From Phalacrocorax aristotelis (lineage: Eukaryota; Chordata; Aves; Suliformes; Phalacrocoracidae), in assembly GCF_949628215.1 (NCBI RefSeq), contig NC_134283.1:11407638-11471637 (forward strand): a stretch of 64,000 bases of DNA, read 5' to 3'. The position numbers were made by a program, and so were the translations under genes. Shown here piece after piece: positions 11,701 to 26,700 of this stretch. Positions within the stretch are counted from its first letter, which is position 1; every line of letters begins with the position of its first letter. The notes beneath the pieces are model-generated. The model was not told where the DNA came from, searched no databases, and saw only the letters and a list, made by a program, of their open reading frames with translations.

Positions 11701-14700
11701 ATGGAAAACTTAGGCCAGTTACACTTAGGGCAAAACTTGATGGCACTGGCTATGTTGTATAGAAGGCCTCTATTTGTGGAATGTGTTACTAGAAAATAAT
11801 CTGAAAGTATTGTAATTTACTTCCAGAAAGTCTTAGAAAACATTTGTCAAGTACTCTGATAATTTGAAGACAAGTCCTTTGGTGTTTTCCTAAAATATCT
11901 GCACTTGTATCATTTTGTGCTGAGGAGTAGTTGTGTTGGTTCTCTGGGTATGACAGTATTTTTTCTTGACGTCTGAACCACAGGTAGTGCCTCCCAATAT
12001 GGTGATGGTGGGTGCCAAGTAAATCCAGGTGTTAATGCTCAACAATTAACTAAATCTCAAATTTGTGTAATCAGAAGTGTGTCTGGCCTGACGTTGGCAT
12101 GTACACATGCCCTAAAGCTGTTGTTCTAGTAAAGCTCTCAAGTCATTGTCCCTGGTATGTTCATACTGAATTCTGTTCTCAGTTACTGGATTGTTGTTAT
12201 AGTTTACTTTTAATGAATATTTCTTTATAATTTTATTCTGCTGACCCTGGCTGGACTGCTGAAAGTTGCTGGGTGCCTGTACATTCAAGTGACTGGTTCT
12301 TTTCATCACTGTTATCCATAAACCACAGTTATTTGAATTCCAAACTGAATTGGGTATTAGTTTTTGTCCCCTAGTATGGGCTCCTTTTCTTCTTTGAAAT
12401 AAAATCTAATGTTACAGTGTAATAATTAAAAAAAAATAACAGTATAAAGAAAAATGTACAATGCTATACATTTTGTTCTGTATTCTGTAGATAGATAGTT
12501 CTTTATAATTCTTCATATTATTCTTTGTAATTCATGTATTGTTACTTTGTTCTCATTAGGTATGGTCTTGGTGCGCACGGATGCCGGACAGCTTGTAATG
12601 GTGCCTCAGCAGGCTCTAGCACAGGCTCAAATGCAGGCTCAAGTACAAACGCAGGGACAAGGTCCTACCAGCATTTCACCTAGGCTTTCAGTGCCCACAA
12701 CTGGCCCTGTTTTTCGCCTATCAACAACTCAGGTATGTCTGGCTTGATTTCACTTTACTTTTGTGCATTGTGTTTTCCTCTGTCTTGCACATTATTAGCT
12801 CATATGTTTTTGCAAATATGCTTTCCTCCCCTTTTTTGTTGTGAAAACAGGAAATACTTATTCAAATGCAGTTTATTTTCTGAGGCCTAGGATTTTTTTT
12901 TTTAATTTCAGAAAAAAGATCTATAGAGCCTCTCAAGACTTTGTTCAGACTGTGAGATCATTGGAGGCTAGAATGCTCAGTCTTAGCCAGAACTTAGTTT
13001 GGACTGTATACCACTGGTTCAGTAAGCGCCCCTTGTTCCTCTGAATCAGAAGCATTGTGATATCCCAGCATGCTGAATGGATGCGTAGGGTAGCTATATT
13101 TCATTAGAAATTCGAAAAGAAAAAGCCAGGCACATTCAGTACAAGGATTTGCAATAATTAACTTTTCTAACATACTTATTCAAAAGAAAGGTTTGATTCC
13201 TTTGATTCACCTCTGGGTATGATCTGTCTATACTTAAAATTTTGTCTTCTGTTATGACTACCATCGCCTTTTTTATGTGGATTGACAGGATAGCATGCTT
13301 TCCTACCCCAAACTCTTCAGTGGAGTGTGTTTATTTCAACTCAGAAGTTATTTATTTTCAAGGGTGAAGGTGTACTGTTTTTTAAATTACTTGGTAGGCT
13401 GCATCGGTTTAAAATTTTGTAGGGAGTCAAATTTCATTTGGCTACAGCTGAACTATCTTACTAAAATGTAGAGGCAGACATATTTGCATGTTAATATGAG
13501 GTAGCTATACCATAATAATAGGCAGAGTTTAAAGTAGTTTTGCCTAAGGTCTTTGTTTGCAGAAGTGATAAGTTATTCTGAGTGGAAAGAGATGAAGAGG
13601 ATGACTTTATAATGTTTTAATTGATAGTTGTATAGGTTGCTTGAAATAACTTAAACATGTATTTCCCAATGTTTAACATTTGATTACCATCCTGCTATAT
13701 GCTTTGTGCATTACATCATATTTATAGTAAAAAAGAGTAAGTTTAATTCACAACTGAAAACAATGGTAAACTTTTCAGAAGAGAAGGAAGCCAGAATAAA
13801 GTTGGAGACTTTGAAATAAATTACCAAACTGAGGCAATCTGAAACACAGTAGCCAACTAGAATTTAAGTCTTAGAAATGAGTGTAACTAGGAAGATTGTA
13901 GCTCAGTGGAATGTATATATCTCAGGAAAGACATAAATAAAAGCCTGGAAACACTTGAAGAACTTTATGCTCTCAGAAAAGAGATAAGTGCAGAATTGGA
14001 TGGAATTCTTAAAAAAACCCTTCGCAGAAGAGGCAGCCGTTTAATGTATAAATCTAATGTCTGGAAGGACAAGAAGACTTGTAGAAGCCTTCAAAGATAA
14101 ATGTGTTTCAGGAAAAAAAACCAGAGATAAGCCTGTGTTAATTTTCAGATTTTTTTACTAGTTTGACAACAGCAAAAATCTAGACAAATTCTTCTCAGTT
14201 TGTATGTCTGCCGTTGGTTATTTGGGGCTTTCTTTGTAAATAAGTACAATCCATTCTTTAGTAGTGACTAGAAGGGACTGTATAGCACACATTCTACCAA
14301 TGGATCCTGAGACATGTGCATAGCATAAATGCGAAATAGAAATTGTGGGGTGGGACTGTACCAGAAATATGATCTCACTCATTCTGTTAGAATGAGTTAG
14401 TTTTAGCTGTTTCTGTTTCATACTGTTAGTTTTCATGTAACTTTAAGTTCTGCGGCCAGCACACCGAATTACAAATCAAAGTGGAAACATGCATAGCAAA
14501 TTAAATATTAACAAATTGTCTGTAGTATGAAAACGCTTGAGGAATACACCTTTATTGTGCATAGAATCTTTGTAAGTGTACAGAAATAAAGACTGACTGC
14601 TTGGCTGTGTGTGTTCAGTCTTTATTAGAAGACTGGAGTTTGGATCCCGAAGTCAACCTTAAGATGCGCACACAGCGAATGTTGGGAGTCAATCATGTTG

Positions 14701-17700
14701 GCCTCAGGCAGCTGTTCTCTAGTTATATGAAGCAGTTAAGGTTGCAGCAGGAGTATAATCTGATTTGCTGGATTTACATGAAAATAAACCTGTGAGGATA
14801 CTACATGTTCATGTGTTTGTAGAGATACCTAAAATCTGAAGGAGTTCCGGAACTAGAAAGATGTAATTGTTTTTGTGCAGAGTTCTGCCCAGATAAATAC
14901 CCCACTGCATTATAGATATTCCTTTACATGTGTTACTGCTAATAAACTGGTTAAGAATAAAGGAAACCAGCAAGGCCTTATGAATGATAAATGTTGTACA
15001 GGATGCAAAAGTTTGATTATTTTAGTGTGGCAGGATTAGAATCATGGTACTGTAGCTTGTCAGGGTTCATCTTCTTTGACAGATCTTTGTGGTAGGTACC
15101 CAAACTGTACTGCATCATTTCTTTATTTGTTGTAACTAACAAGGATAAGAAATAATTCATATTGTCCTTGGGAAATGTACATTGAACTTCCATGACTCTG
15201 CATGTGATCTGCAGACTCTTCTTTCATTTTTACAGAGCTTATGTTTTATGTAAGTTTGACCTTAGAGTGTTCTTCAAAAATGATGGTTGACAGCCTTTTA
15301 AAACCAGATTGTAAAGTTTTAAATTCTAAAGCTTTATCATATCAGAACTAGACACTAGACTTCCATTTCATTAGGTGGACTGTTTATAACCAGTGACTAT
15401 TCATTGGTTTCCTGGGGGTAATGTCCAATGACAAATACTATGCTAAGGTATGAGAAGTGTTAGTTATTTGCTTGAGTAGTCTTTACGATTAATCAAGAAA
15501 AAGGATCAAGCTCTAAAATACAGGAAATTATGGCTATTGGAAAATAATTTTTTCAGTGAGTTTAATTATAAACTTTTTTCTTTCAGCATCAAATTCTGAT
15601 GTGTCAGCTAAATTATGTCAATTAAAATTTTCAATAGAAATTTCAAATGTATGGAAAATAGTGTCTTATGTTTTATGTCTATAAATTATCATATTTAAGA
15701 GTCCTAGCCTCCACTGTGACTGAAACACAGAAAAATTGTGTGTGCCATTAGCTAAGACAGATGGAATATAAATATTAATTGCTTGAGTCCTGTGAAATAT
15801 TTTGCAAGATTGATGAATGTTGCAGGCTCTTTGGTTTTAACCTCTAGAACATCAAATACCTATCTCTCCAATATGTTAGTGGAATGATTGTTGTTTTACT
15901 GTACAGAGCTCATTAAATTTTCTATTATGTTTTTATACAATTATTTTAAGATAGCTTTATTTGGATTAAAATGCAAGGTGCTTTAAGTATGTAGAAGTCA
16001 GTGATGTGATTCAGTCACTGAGTTCGTGTTTTACTCTACTTTCACCTATGTAGAAAGTCTCTGCAGGTGGAAATTTACAATTTACCATAATCATTCTAGG
16101 AAACGGTATCCTACTACAAAGAATGTATGATCTGTCTCAGAAGCCATAGCTTTCATTGTGTGTATTATGGTTGCTTTTCTTCGGATTGTCCTAATTTTTA
16201 GCCATTGTCAAGTGTCACAAGTTTCTCAGCTAAGTGACTGTTTTCAGTGATGCAGCTGATTTCTAGATACACTTTAAATAATCATTGTGTTAAGAAAGTG
16301 TGTTACAAGCTATGTAGTTAGATGTAAAACACAGGTTGTTAAATAACATGCCAAAGAAATTGCAAAAGCTGGCAGTTACTTTTGGCAACTCATTAAGAAG
16401 TGTTGAGAGTGATAACTGGAGAATATAAAATGAAGTATGAATTGCCTTTTTAAAAATTACAAGAAAGATAATCTGAAAAGTTACCTAAGTGTTAATCTAA
16501 ATTGGAAAGCTCTTTGAATCTCACCCCTCTACACCTAAGTAATTTCTCCTTCATGCTCAAAAAAGGAGGAGGGGGAAATGAGGAACTGTTTTAAATGTTC
16601 TTAAATGACATTTACTTGATCGATACATACAGAGCCGTCCAGATTCTAAACTGCTTCTGCAGCCTGGTAGTATAAGAAGCTTTTTCCCCATACCCTAGGG
16701 CCACCATTTGATACATCTCCCTGTTTGGGAGGAAAATGAATCTGGTCTCCCATGAAAATTCCTCTAGTTTCAGTAGATGGGCTTAGATCCAGGACAGCAC
16801 GTGAGGAAGGAGCCGCCTTTCTCTAGGAAAAATGGAAGCTGCTGAAACAGAGAAAGTGTAGTTTGTTTTTCCTTAGGGTGTAGTATATGGGCTTAGGATA
16901 ATGCTTTCTGTGAAGGCAGTGGCTCACATGTTCCATTGCTGAATGTTCAGAAATCAAATATCTGTATAAAGTAGTTTTTACCTTTGTAGGGACATGGTAT
17001 AGCCATCCCTCTTCCCTTCCCAAGTTAAAAAAATTTTTTTTGATTGCAGTGCCAAACACAAAAAGATACAGAAAGATTAAGATACATAACTTCCTGTTCA
17101 TCCTGCATTAATCTCTTCTGTGTATGTGCAGTGTATTGCAGTCTTTGCATGATAAATGCAAACAGTTAAAAGCTTCAGCCTGGCAATCAAGGCACACAAC
17201 TGATCGTTGCACAGCAAACTTAAATCTGGTGTTTCTGACATTTCAGGTCCTTGGCTTTGCTATTTAAGTTATTGTTTGACTTCTATTGTTTGTAATACCT
17301 TTGTTTCATTTTTTGCAGCTTTAGGATGTAAGCAAACCTAGTACAGCTTTGGGGACAATTTTGTGTTAGATTCTTGAAAGATGACAGGCAAATCCATTTT
17401 GAAAGGAAGACTTGGGTTCTTTTCTCACCTCTTAGGTGGGCTAATCTTTGATTAGCCATTTACTTATGCTCCTCTCAATTGCTGCTGTGTAAAATATGAA
17501 AAAAATCTGCTTGTTTTCAATTCCTAGTGGAATTCTGGAAAACAAGCTAATCAGTACAAGCAAGTACCTTGTAGGAAGGGTCTCAGTCCTGATCAGTTTA
17601 ATGCCAGGCTCAAAGGCTCTGGAGCATGGGAATGTGTCCCAAAAGGATGTGCACTGTGTGAAGCATGGAGTCAGAAGAAGCAGGATATGAAAGTAGCAGA

Positions 17701-20700
17701 ATAGGTCAGAGACAGCAGCAATTAAGAGAAGTACCTGTAATAGGAAGATGTACTTGATGTTTTAATCATGTTTTACATTTACAGTTTTTCTGGTTTCTTT
17801 AAGTAACATATTCAGGAAAAGCATGAGCAGGTACAATTGTACCATAAAATAGTTTTAGTTAAGTCCAGTTATAAGATTGTAGGGGACTGTAATGGGGGTA
17901 TATTAACTACAGCTGACTACAGGTTTTTTACGTTAAAAATATTGCAAAATATTCAGGCACTTAAAAACAAAACATTTTTTTCAGATTGCGACTATAAATT
18001 AATCTTCTTGGTGCAGCTACCAGAGGCTGGACTTTTTAAAATTGGTATCCTATGTTTTACATGGAAGTACTCAGTCTTATGGAAGACTATTATAATCTTT
18101 TGATGCGTTAAGAAGTGCAATTTTGTTGTACTGTGAATACATTTTCAGTGATAACTTGCTTGTTTGAAAAAACATAATGAAATAAAACAACTTTGGATGT
18201 TTAAAGCACACATTGGTATGAGTTAGCTGCATAATTTTAATTGAACAATTTTATCTCCTCATGATTTTAGTTTCCTTTTAGTTTTTAATTAATTCTAGCT
18301 GAATATTAAAAAGTGCTTAATGTAGCCAAAATTTTACCTGCTATAGGATCTTAGTTAAGGTACAGGATTTTTAGGAAACAAGCTATAATTTGATGGAACT
18401 TCTGTTGATCTTAGAAAAATTTTGTTCTGGATTCTTGTGTTACAAACAGGTCAAATAAGCATGGGTTTGCTTGCAGTACTGTATTCTTCAGAGATAACAA
18501 GTAAATTCAGAAGTCTTTTAAAACTGATTATTTAGATTGCACTAAATTTTTGCCTCCATATCTTGTTTTGAGGCTTAGACTTGTGAAATTATGAAAAATA
18601 GGTAGGTGCTGCCATCTAGTTTTCCTTTGGTGAGTTTCTTTTGTTTATCTACATTTTTCACTTGTACAGTTCATGGCTTTTCATGCCTTTAACGCAGACT
18701 TTGCTGGTTTCATTGTTTTAATACCCAGTTGGGTTTACAATCATAACTAAAAAGCAAAAAAAAAGGTTACTTTTTAAATTACTTTTAAATAAAATTATTT
18801 CATGTTACAAAATTGAAGTGCTGCTATACACCAAGAATATAAAGTGAGTATCATACAGGAAAGGCCCATGTTAGCCTACCCCATAATATTTTATTCCGGG
18901 GTATCTGTTATCAGAACTTACAATGAGGTGAAATAGTTTATGTTGGAATTTTCATGAGACTGCTGCTGAAAATTGATTTGGTCTTAGAGTTTACTAATGT
19001 TGTTTCAAGTTTGATTCAAAATGCATTTTCTAGTATTAAGTTATATTAAGTTGCCTTGTATATTTAGAATCATAGAATCATTAAGGTTAGAAAAGACCTC
19101 TAGTATCATCAAGTCCAACTGTCAACCCAACACCCCCATGCCTCCTAAACCATGCCCTGAAGTGCCACGTCTACATGTTTTTTGAACACCCCCAGGGATG
19201 GTGACTCTGCCAGCTCTCTGGGCAGCCTGACCACTCTTTCAGTACAGGCATTTTTCCTAATGTCCAATCTAAACCTCCCCTGACGCAGCTTGAAGCCATT
19301 TCCTCTCGTCCTATCACTAGTGACTTGGGAGAAGAGACCAGTGCCCACCTCGCTACAGCCTCCTTTCAGGTAGTTGTAGAGAGCGATAAGGTCTCCCCTC
19401 AGCCTCCTCCAGACTAAACAACCCCAGTTCCCTCAGCCGCTCTTTATCAGACTTGTTCTCAGACACTTCACCAGACGCTTCATTGCCCTTCTTTGGATAC
19501 GCTCCAGCACCTCAATGTCCTCCTTCTACTGAGGGGCCCAAAACTGACCACAATATTGAAGGTGCAGCCTCACCAGTGCCGAGTACAGGGGCACAATCAC
19601 TTCCCTGCTCCTGCTGGCCACACGATTCCTGATACAATCCAGGATGCTGTTGGCCTTCTTGGCCCCCTGGGCACACTGCTGGCTCATGTTCATCTGGCAT
19701 AGTGATCAGAAAAGGTGAAGTTGTGTAAAGTTTGAGGTTTAGTCCAAATATTTAGGCAAGTAAGTGGGCTACTTAACAATTCTTCTGCTACAAATATGAT
19801 GCCAAATCACTTGAGTTTTCTTTTCATTGCATAAATAGTTCAGTAAATATATATGGATGTATTCTTAAGAAAATGACAATTTTTTTCTAGCTTTGTTTTT
19901 TCTTGCTTTAGGCATTTTTCTAACTTCTACTCTTCAGAATTTCAAGTTCATGATATAAACTTTACTGATTTGTTTTCTGTGTCTTAGAATTCACTTTCTG
20001 TTAAGTTTCTCTTTACTGTCCTTTTTTAAAATGAGAAGAAAAAAAGCCTGTTTAACTTGTGAAAAGTACTGAATCATCTGCTCTGGAAGTGGCTGTACTT
20101 TTGCTATGAGGTATTTGATGCAGGCAACAGCAGCTTAGTCTTTGCCATCACATGTGATGTTGAGAGCAGTCTAAACTTGGCTGACGTTTCACAAGCTGTT
20201 GTTCTTGCTAAAGCAGAGCCTTTCAAATCTGAGATAGTTCTGATAATACGCTATGCCTGTGTTTTCAGCAGTGTTTGTAATTTTGTCATATTTTAGTTTT
20301 GGCAATTTTGTTCTGGTTTATTTTTTTTAACTGTTTTTTCACACCCTTTCTGCTTTTCTGACAAATGCTTATTTTACTTTTTGCAGGAATTTTAAGAAAA
20401 TTGATAAATCTTTGTTTTGTTGTTGCCTGAGGTGGATTACTACTGTTATCAAATAAACTATTCTGAACTATTTCTTTTCTACAGACAGTTTTTGGGCTTC
20501 TTGTGTAATATTCTGGAGAATGCATTTGTGTTAGCGGGACAGGTACATTGAAAGGCCAGAGAAAGTAAAAAGTGTGTGGTCTCGGCTATGCTTTAACCAC
20601 AAAGCCATTTTCCTTCCTTTCCTCCATGGTGTGTAAATCTTTCCTGTATAAGCAGATAATAAGTTCTTATTACTTACAAATTCTACTGTTTACGTTTTCA

Positions 20701-23700
20701 TAGTATTAACATATCTTTCAAAACTTCTTAGAAAACACTCAAACATTAGCATGGCTGTAAAATTAAACATGCAATGATCAGGAAATGCTGTAAAGTAGGT
20801 TCCTGAGCAATCTAATAGTGGCTCCCATGTGCATATGCATTATGCCGCATGACCACATACTACTGTTATTTTTAATTTCTACAGTGTGTAGGCTGGACAG
20901 TCTTAATTAATGAAGAATTATGTAATATTTTCTTTCCCCACTGTTCAGTGGGTTGCTTCAGGCTTATTTTCTGCATATTATCTAAGCCCCCTCTGAAGTG
21001 GGAATTAATAACCAAGCAGGTTTTTTTGTGAAGCTTATCCTTGTAACAACTTTCTTAACAATCAATGCAATTAAGGGGATTATTAGCCTCTTTCTATAAG
21101 TAGAAAACAGAGCCTAATTGTATTTATTTTAAACATTAAATTAAAAATACTGATTTTTTTGTGTTCAGTTTGATTTCATTGTCTTCAGTTGCAGCCATGA
21201 CCACTCCTGGTTACAAACCCCACAGATGTCCACTCATAAATATATGGTATGAGAGTATTCATTACAATAGATTATCTATATTTGCATGTAGCGCAAGTGC
21301 TGAGCAATTGAGGCAGAAGTAGAATCTAATTATATGGCCAAAATGCAGCTCCTTTTTATCCACCAGATTCTTTGGATGAATATCCTAGTGATTATAGATG
21401 GATCAGCCACTTCACCAGAGAAGGACAAAGTACTTTGATAGTGGATTATGTAGGTAGTTGCCTATGCCGACAGGATGCTGAGACTTCAGAGGTAGGGGTT
21501 TTGGACTTAGAACCCCAGATTTCTGAAGATTTTCTTTGGTGGCCCCAAGCTCCTCTGCCTCTCTTGTCTAATTGCTTGCAGTCCTGTGTCTTCCTCCCAT
21601 GTTGTTCTAGTCTGTGAACCTGAAAGGGACATCACAGACATGAGGAACTCATCAGCATCTCCCTGGATTCTGATGCTTGACCCCAATGATGCTGTGGTGT
21701 CCTAGGACTGTGGTAGCAATGAAGGTTCTGCCTCCAGTCATTTTCTTCAATTGTGTGCAGATGTCAAGTGTTTTACGGGGTTGGTACTTTGGCTCAATTT
21801 GGCTATATTTTTACCAGAATGAAAAAATCAAATCCCTGGCATACAAATTGCTCTGCAACTGATGTTTTAAGTGCATGTTCCAGATGAACCATAATCAAAA
21901 GAATTGAGAGGCAGTCAATAAGCATGTGAAGTTTCTCCATAAACGTTCCAGAAATCTGACAGAATTTTAAATACCAGAAAACAGAGTTTGGTAGTGGGCA
22001 GTGTTATGATAGCTTAGTAGTAGGTAGAGCTACCAGCCATGCCTATAAGAAAGGTTGTATAAATTAGTTACTCTAAAATGAGATACCAGATTTGATCTTT
22101 AGCCTATGCTTCTGCTGGTGTCTGTGATCCCATCTCAGGTTTTTCTTTTTAAACAGTCTTTTATTGTTTGAGGCATCAGGGCATCTTAGCATGGCCTATT
22201 TTGTTTGTAAGAAGTCTTCCAGATTAATGATTAAAAATAAAATTGAGTTTTATTTCAGATTTTGCAAATTTAAATCTAAACTTGAAGGTCATATTCTGCT
22301 AAAATTGAGTTTTGCATAGTACCTAGCAAAGCCATGTATTGGAAGACACAAAGAGGTGTCATGATGTATATCGTAATAAACCTGCCCCTGCTTTCATGCT
22401 ACTGTTTGTTCAAATTATATTGGCATCTTTTCTTTCTTTTGTGATTGATAGTGGCTAAGTTTGTTGACAGGACTGATCATGAAGTGATATATGCAACATA
22501 CAAAGCTCTCTTGCTTTGTTGTGCAGAGATTGTGTTGCTGGTACCCTGCGTGTTCATCAGTAGGTGGTACTATAGTACAAAATGCAAGTATACCACAAAT
22601 CTGTTTCCAAGGATTTACATACATCAGTGTACTAACCCGTGGCAGTTTAAATTGTCTTGATTTTATAAAGCTGTGAATACACAGTGCAATCCCTGAAACT
22701 GGTGTAGTCCTGCCTTGGTGGTGACAAATAATCCCTACATATTTTGGCATATTTTCTTGTATTCAAGTGGCCTGCTTTTTTGAACACAGCCTTGTATATG
22801 CCTTTGAATATAGAGGCGGCTTGTTTGTGCACAGCAGGTACAATGCGATTCGCTCCTGTTTACGCCTCAACATTTGCCTCTCTTTCATGTGTCCAGAGCT
22901 CTGGGAGAAGGCCTATGTAGGAATGTTAAGATGTAGTTATGTAGGGAGTGGACACAGTAATTCTGCACTGACTTCTTCCGTGAACAGTTGTAATATATGC
23001 TGACTGCCTTTGTGGAAGTGACTTATTGCACCCTGAAACTGGAGTCACTTGCATTGTCTGCATGACATGTGAAGGCAGAATGAACCTTGGGACAACCCCT
23101 TTCTAAGCTGGCCAGACATGAGCCAGATCGGTTTGGAAATCCTTATTTCCACAGTAGCACTGTGCTGTGCTCCACTTAAAATTTCTAACATCTCTGTGTG
23201 GACAGAGCCAGCTCAAGTCTGTATACAAAAGGTTATCTTAAGCATTCTCAAGTGTCCTCATGGAGGCTGGTAGGGAATTATATGCTGCATTCATTCACGA
23301 TTCTAGCTTCCATCCTGTTAATGTCTGAATACAGGGCCAAAGCCTCTTAAACATTACTTTCATATATTTAGGAAACGTAAAAATATGTGACGTGTCTAAT
23401 AAAAAATAACAGTTATATTTGAAAATATATTCCTGTCTAAGTCTCTCTTGGTAATTTTGGAATTTAATAGTATCATACCAAACCTTAGCAGTTTTTCTTT
23501 ACACAACATCGTAAATTCTTTTAGATTATTCCAGTAGGAGCGTGACACATTGGGTTATGATTTTTTTAATATAATGTTGATAATTTTTGTTTCCTTTTTG
23601 ATGGATTTCTCATGAGATCTGTTTACAGCTTTCATTTCATAGAAGACACAGCTATTGGTTTCTAAAGAGTTTTTACCAGTTCTTCTTGAAGTATTTGTGT

Positions 23701-26700
23701 TGGGAGTCCTTACAATGTCTTCTGGCAGCTTGTAGCTATCATTTGAAGATCATTTCCGTGATACTTAAGAATTTCTCTAGGCTAGTTCCTTGTTATGTTT
23801 CTCATCCACTCATTTCATACTTACCTTTTTAACACTTATGAGTTTTGGAACCACGTTAGTAAACTGTTGTGTTACTTTGTTTGCAGTTCTATGGTAGTAA
23901 GGTTTTCTTCTTCATATCCAACACATTGATAGGTTTTACTGTCTTTTTGTGTCAAAGGCTTTTGTCAGTATTGATTTTTAAAAATGAAGGTGAATTTAGT
24001 GGTCTTGTTGCACAGTTTGCTGCTGTGGTCTGGGATGGTGGAATACTATGTGTGGAATGTATTGCATACTTAGTTGGTTAATACGCTGTTATGATACTGA
24101 AATTTTATATTATAAGCAGTTTTGTTTTCAAGTATATTCCTGTGGTCAATTGTGGGTATTTATTAGCTGAGAAAATTCTCTAGCTAGCAGTGTGAGCTAT
24201 GTATTTACGGATTTCTGGCTGCAGATCTTTCTTGGAACTGTGTAGCTGCCAGAAGTTTGCCTGGTTATCTGCTTGCTTTGTAAATCCTCACCTCTGGAAG
24301 CACTTAGGGACAAGAAGGGGTCAGATAACATAGGCATGCTCTATTTTTAGGTTGGAAACACTGATTATAAGCAAATGAACAAGATATACGATATTTATGT
24401 TTTTAAATGCAAACATTCATCAGGTAAATATAGTTTCATTCAACTACTATTTTAAGCAAATTGAGGCAAGTGATCTTTACAGTGAAGACAAGAGGTATGG
24501 TATTTAAAAACAGAAAGAGCTTATGTGATCCTTCTTCCAAAAAACCAGACAATTCTACCTATTCATGATGATGCTGTTCACTGCCTCTAGGCTGTCTCCA
24601 TATGGAAGACATCCCTAGTCAAGATTTTAAAGATCTTGAAAGCTTTCCAAAAAAAAAAAAAAGTTTTGTTCAGATGACAGGTAGATTTTTTATTTTTAAA
24701 CTTTTTTTTCTCCAAGTACAGAAGATTGATATCTAGTAGATGATGTTGCTGGACTGATTGGTAAGGAATGCTTGGGGCTTTGAATGCCTGCCTGGGCCTC
24801 TGTTCCTTTTGGAGATCTCTTAAGTATACTGGATGTTCTTTGAAGAAGTATTTTATGTAGGTTTAGTAGACAAGGTAAGAATCTAAAATAAGCCATTCTT
24901 TATAAAACTACTAATTATAGAATTATAGAAACATGACTTAAACTATTTTTCCTTGATTTACATTTTTATCTTCTGAGAAACAATATTGTCCATGATTTAT
25001 TATTCCAGCCACTTAGAAAATTTGTCTTTTCTAAGTATGTGTTTGAATTCAAAACTTAATAAATGCAAGTTATAAGGGTCCAGTGGGGCTCTTTCTGTCA
25101 TAATTGCCATGTTGTGTGATGCATTCCTTCCATAATGCTATTTACATTCCTGTAGAATTAACAATTTTCCTGGAGACATTTTTTTATTCCTAAATCTTGT
25201 CTATTTGTACGATGATAAGATATTACAATCTCTCTCTCCCAGTTAAAGTAAATTACAAAAACAATTAGTATGTTTGCTGCATGAAGCAAATTTACTGAGT
25301 TGTAGAATGTGCTACTAAATGAAGGACCGTAAGCCAGTCATTTTCCTTTGTCTGCACTTAACATTCCAGTTGCTGTCTGGCTACAGAGTGTGTGTTCTAT
25401 GACAGAGATTCTCAGAATGCTTAGACTTCATTTCTGTGCAAGCTAGTTTCTGTATAATTTAATCAGAAATTATTTTGAAAATATTTTTCTGCTTTCTGAA
25501 TTTTCTCTTCATATTAATTTTTTTCAAGAAAAAGCACTAGAAAAGGCCAGTAAATACCAAAATGACCAATATTTGTTACTTGCTGTTATAAACTAAAATA
25601 TTGATGAAGACTGACATGTAAATATTACAACTGAACTAACACATCAACGTAACATCAGTGTTTTGCAGGTCACAGCCTACTTTTTGTAATCCTTTCCACT
25701 TACCTGTATGAGAAATAGCTTTTAGGATAAATAGTGCAAACATATCATTGAACAAAAGAAAGCTCATTTTTGCATTATTTGTGAGTACGTATTTAAGAAT
25801 ATATTACCAGTTTTGGTTTTTTGCAGCATTAATAATCATTACTCATGTAATCATTATTATTAAAAAGTGGTAGAGATCAAGTTACTAAGGAGGAAAAAAT
25901 TTAAAATGCTTATTTTTCCTTTATTAGCAACCAACTTCTGTAGCCACATCTACTGTCCGCTTAGGACTTCCAGTGCAAGCCAAAGTTGTTCAATCAACTG
26001 CTACACCTGTCAGTGGTACATCTGCTGCAACTCTGCCAGGAGGCTCTATTCTTTCACACACCACAGTAAGTAGTAAGAATATAAAAAGCAAAAGATGGGT
26101 GAAGAAAAGGATATTTGTAATTACATGTTTTTCAAAAGTCAAGTTAAATGTTTATATCTTTGCTTTTACTGCAAACATAATCCCAGAAATTAATAATGAA
26201 TGTGTAGTCAGACTGTGTTACGTAGGTGCTGAGTGATAGCCATGATCTTATTTTCTCCTGTTTCCTAGATGATAAAAAATTTTGCGGTAATATAGGTTGT
26301 TATAAGCTTTTTTAAATAAAAAACTTAAATCAGCTGGACTTATAAATACTGTGTCAGTGGTGGACATGCTGCACTATGTATGTCCCCTGTCAAGAGCTGT
26401 GGTGTCTGACTTGTGGTCATCGGTGCTGCAGGATCCACGGCATCACGTGTGACACCACAGTGCAGGTGCCTGGATCAGCTTCTGCTCAGTGTGTTATGCT
26501 GTCTGGCTGAGCTCTCTAGCTTCTGCAGTCCTCTTTGGTGTGTTTCAGACTTTTTGGCACTTGGAAGGGTGGCATATTAGGTCAGGTAAAGTATGAGAGC
26601 TGAACTGGATTGGGGGAGCGGTGTACGTGGTGCTCTGTGCAGCCTGATAAGCTTTCCAGTCTTCTAATGTTGAGGAGTGTGCAGCACAGTCTTTGTGTAT

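Noticed and set aside
13906..14100. 64-codon ORF with coiled-coil-like text
   Set aside because: It is short and lies inside a long AT-rich intron. Flanking frames are full of stops, and I recognise no family or splice context.
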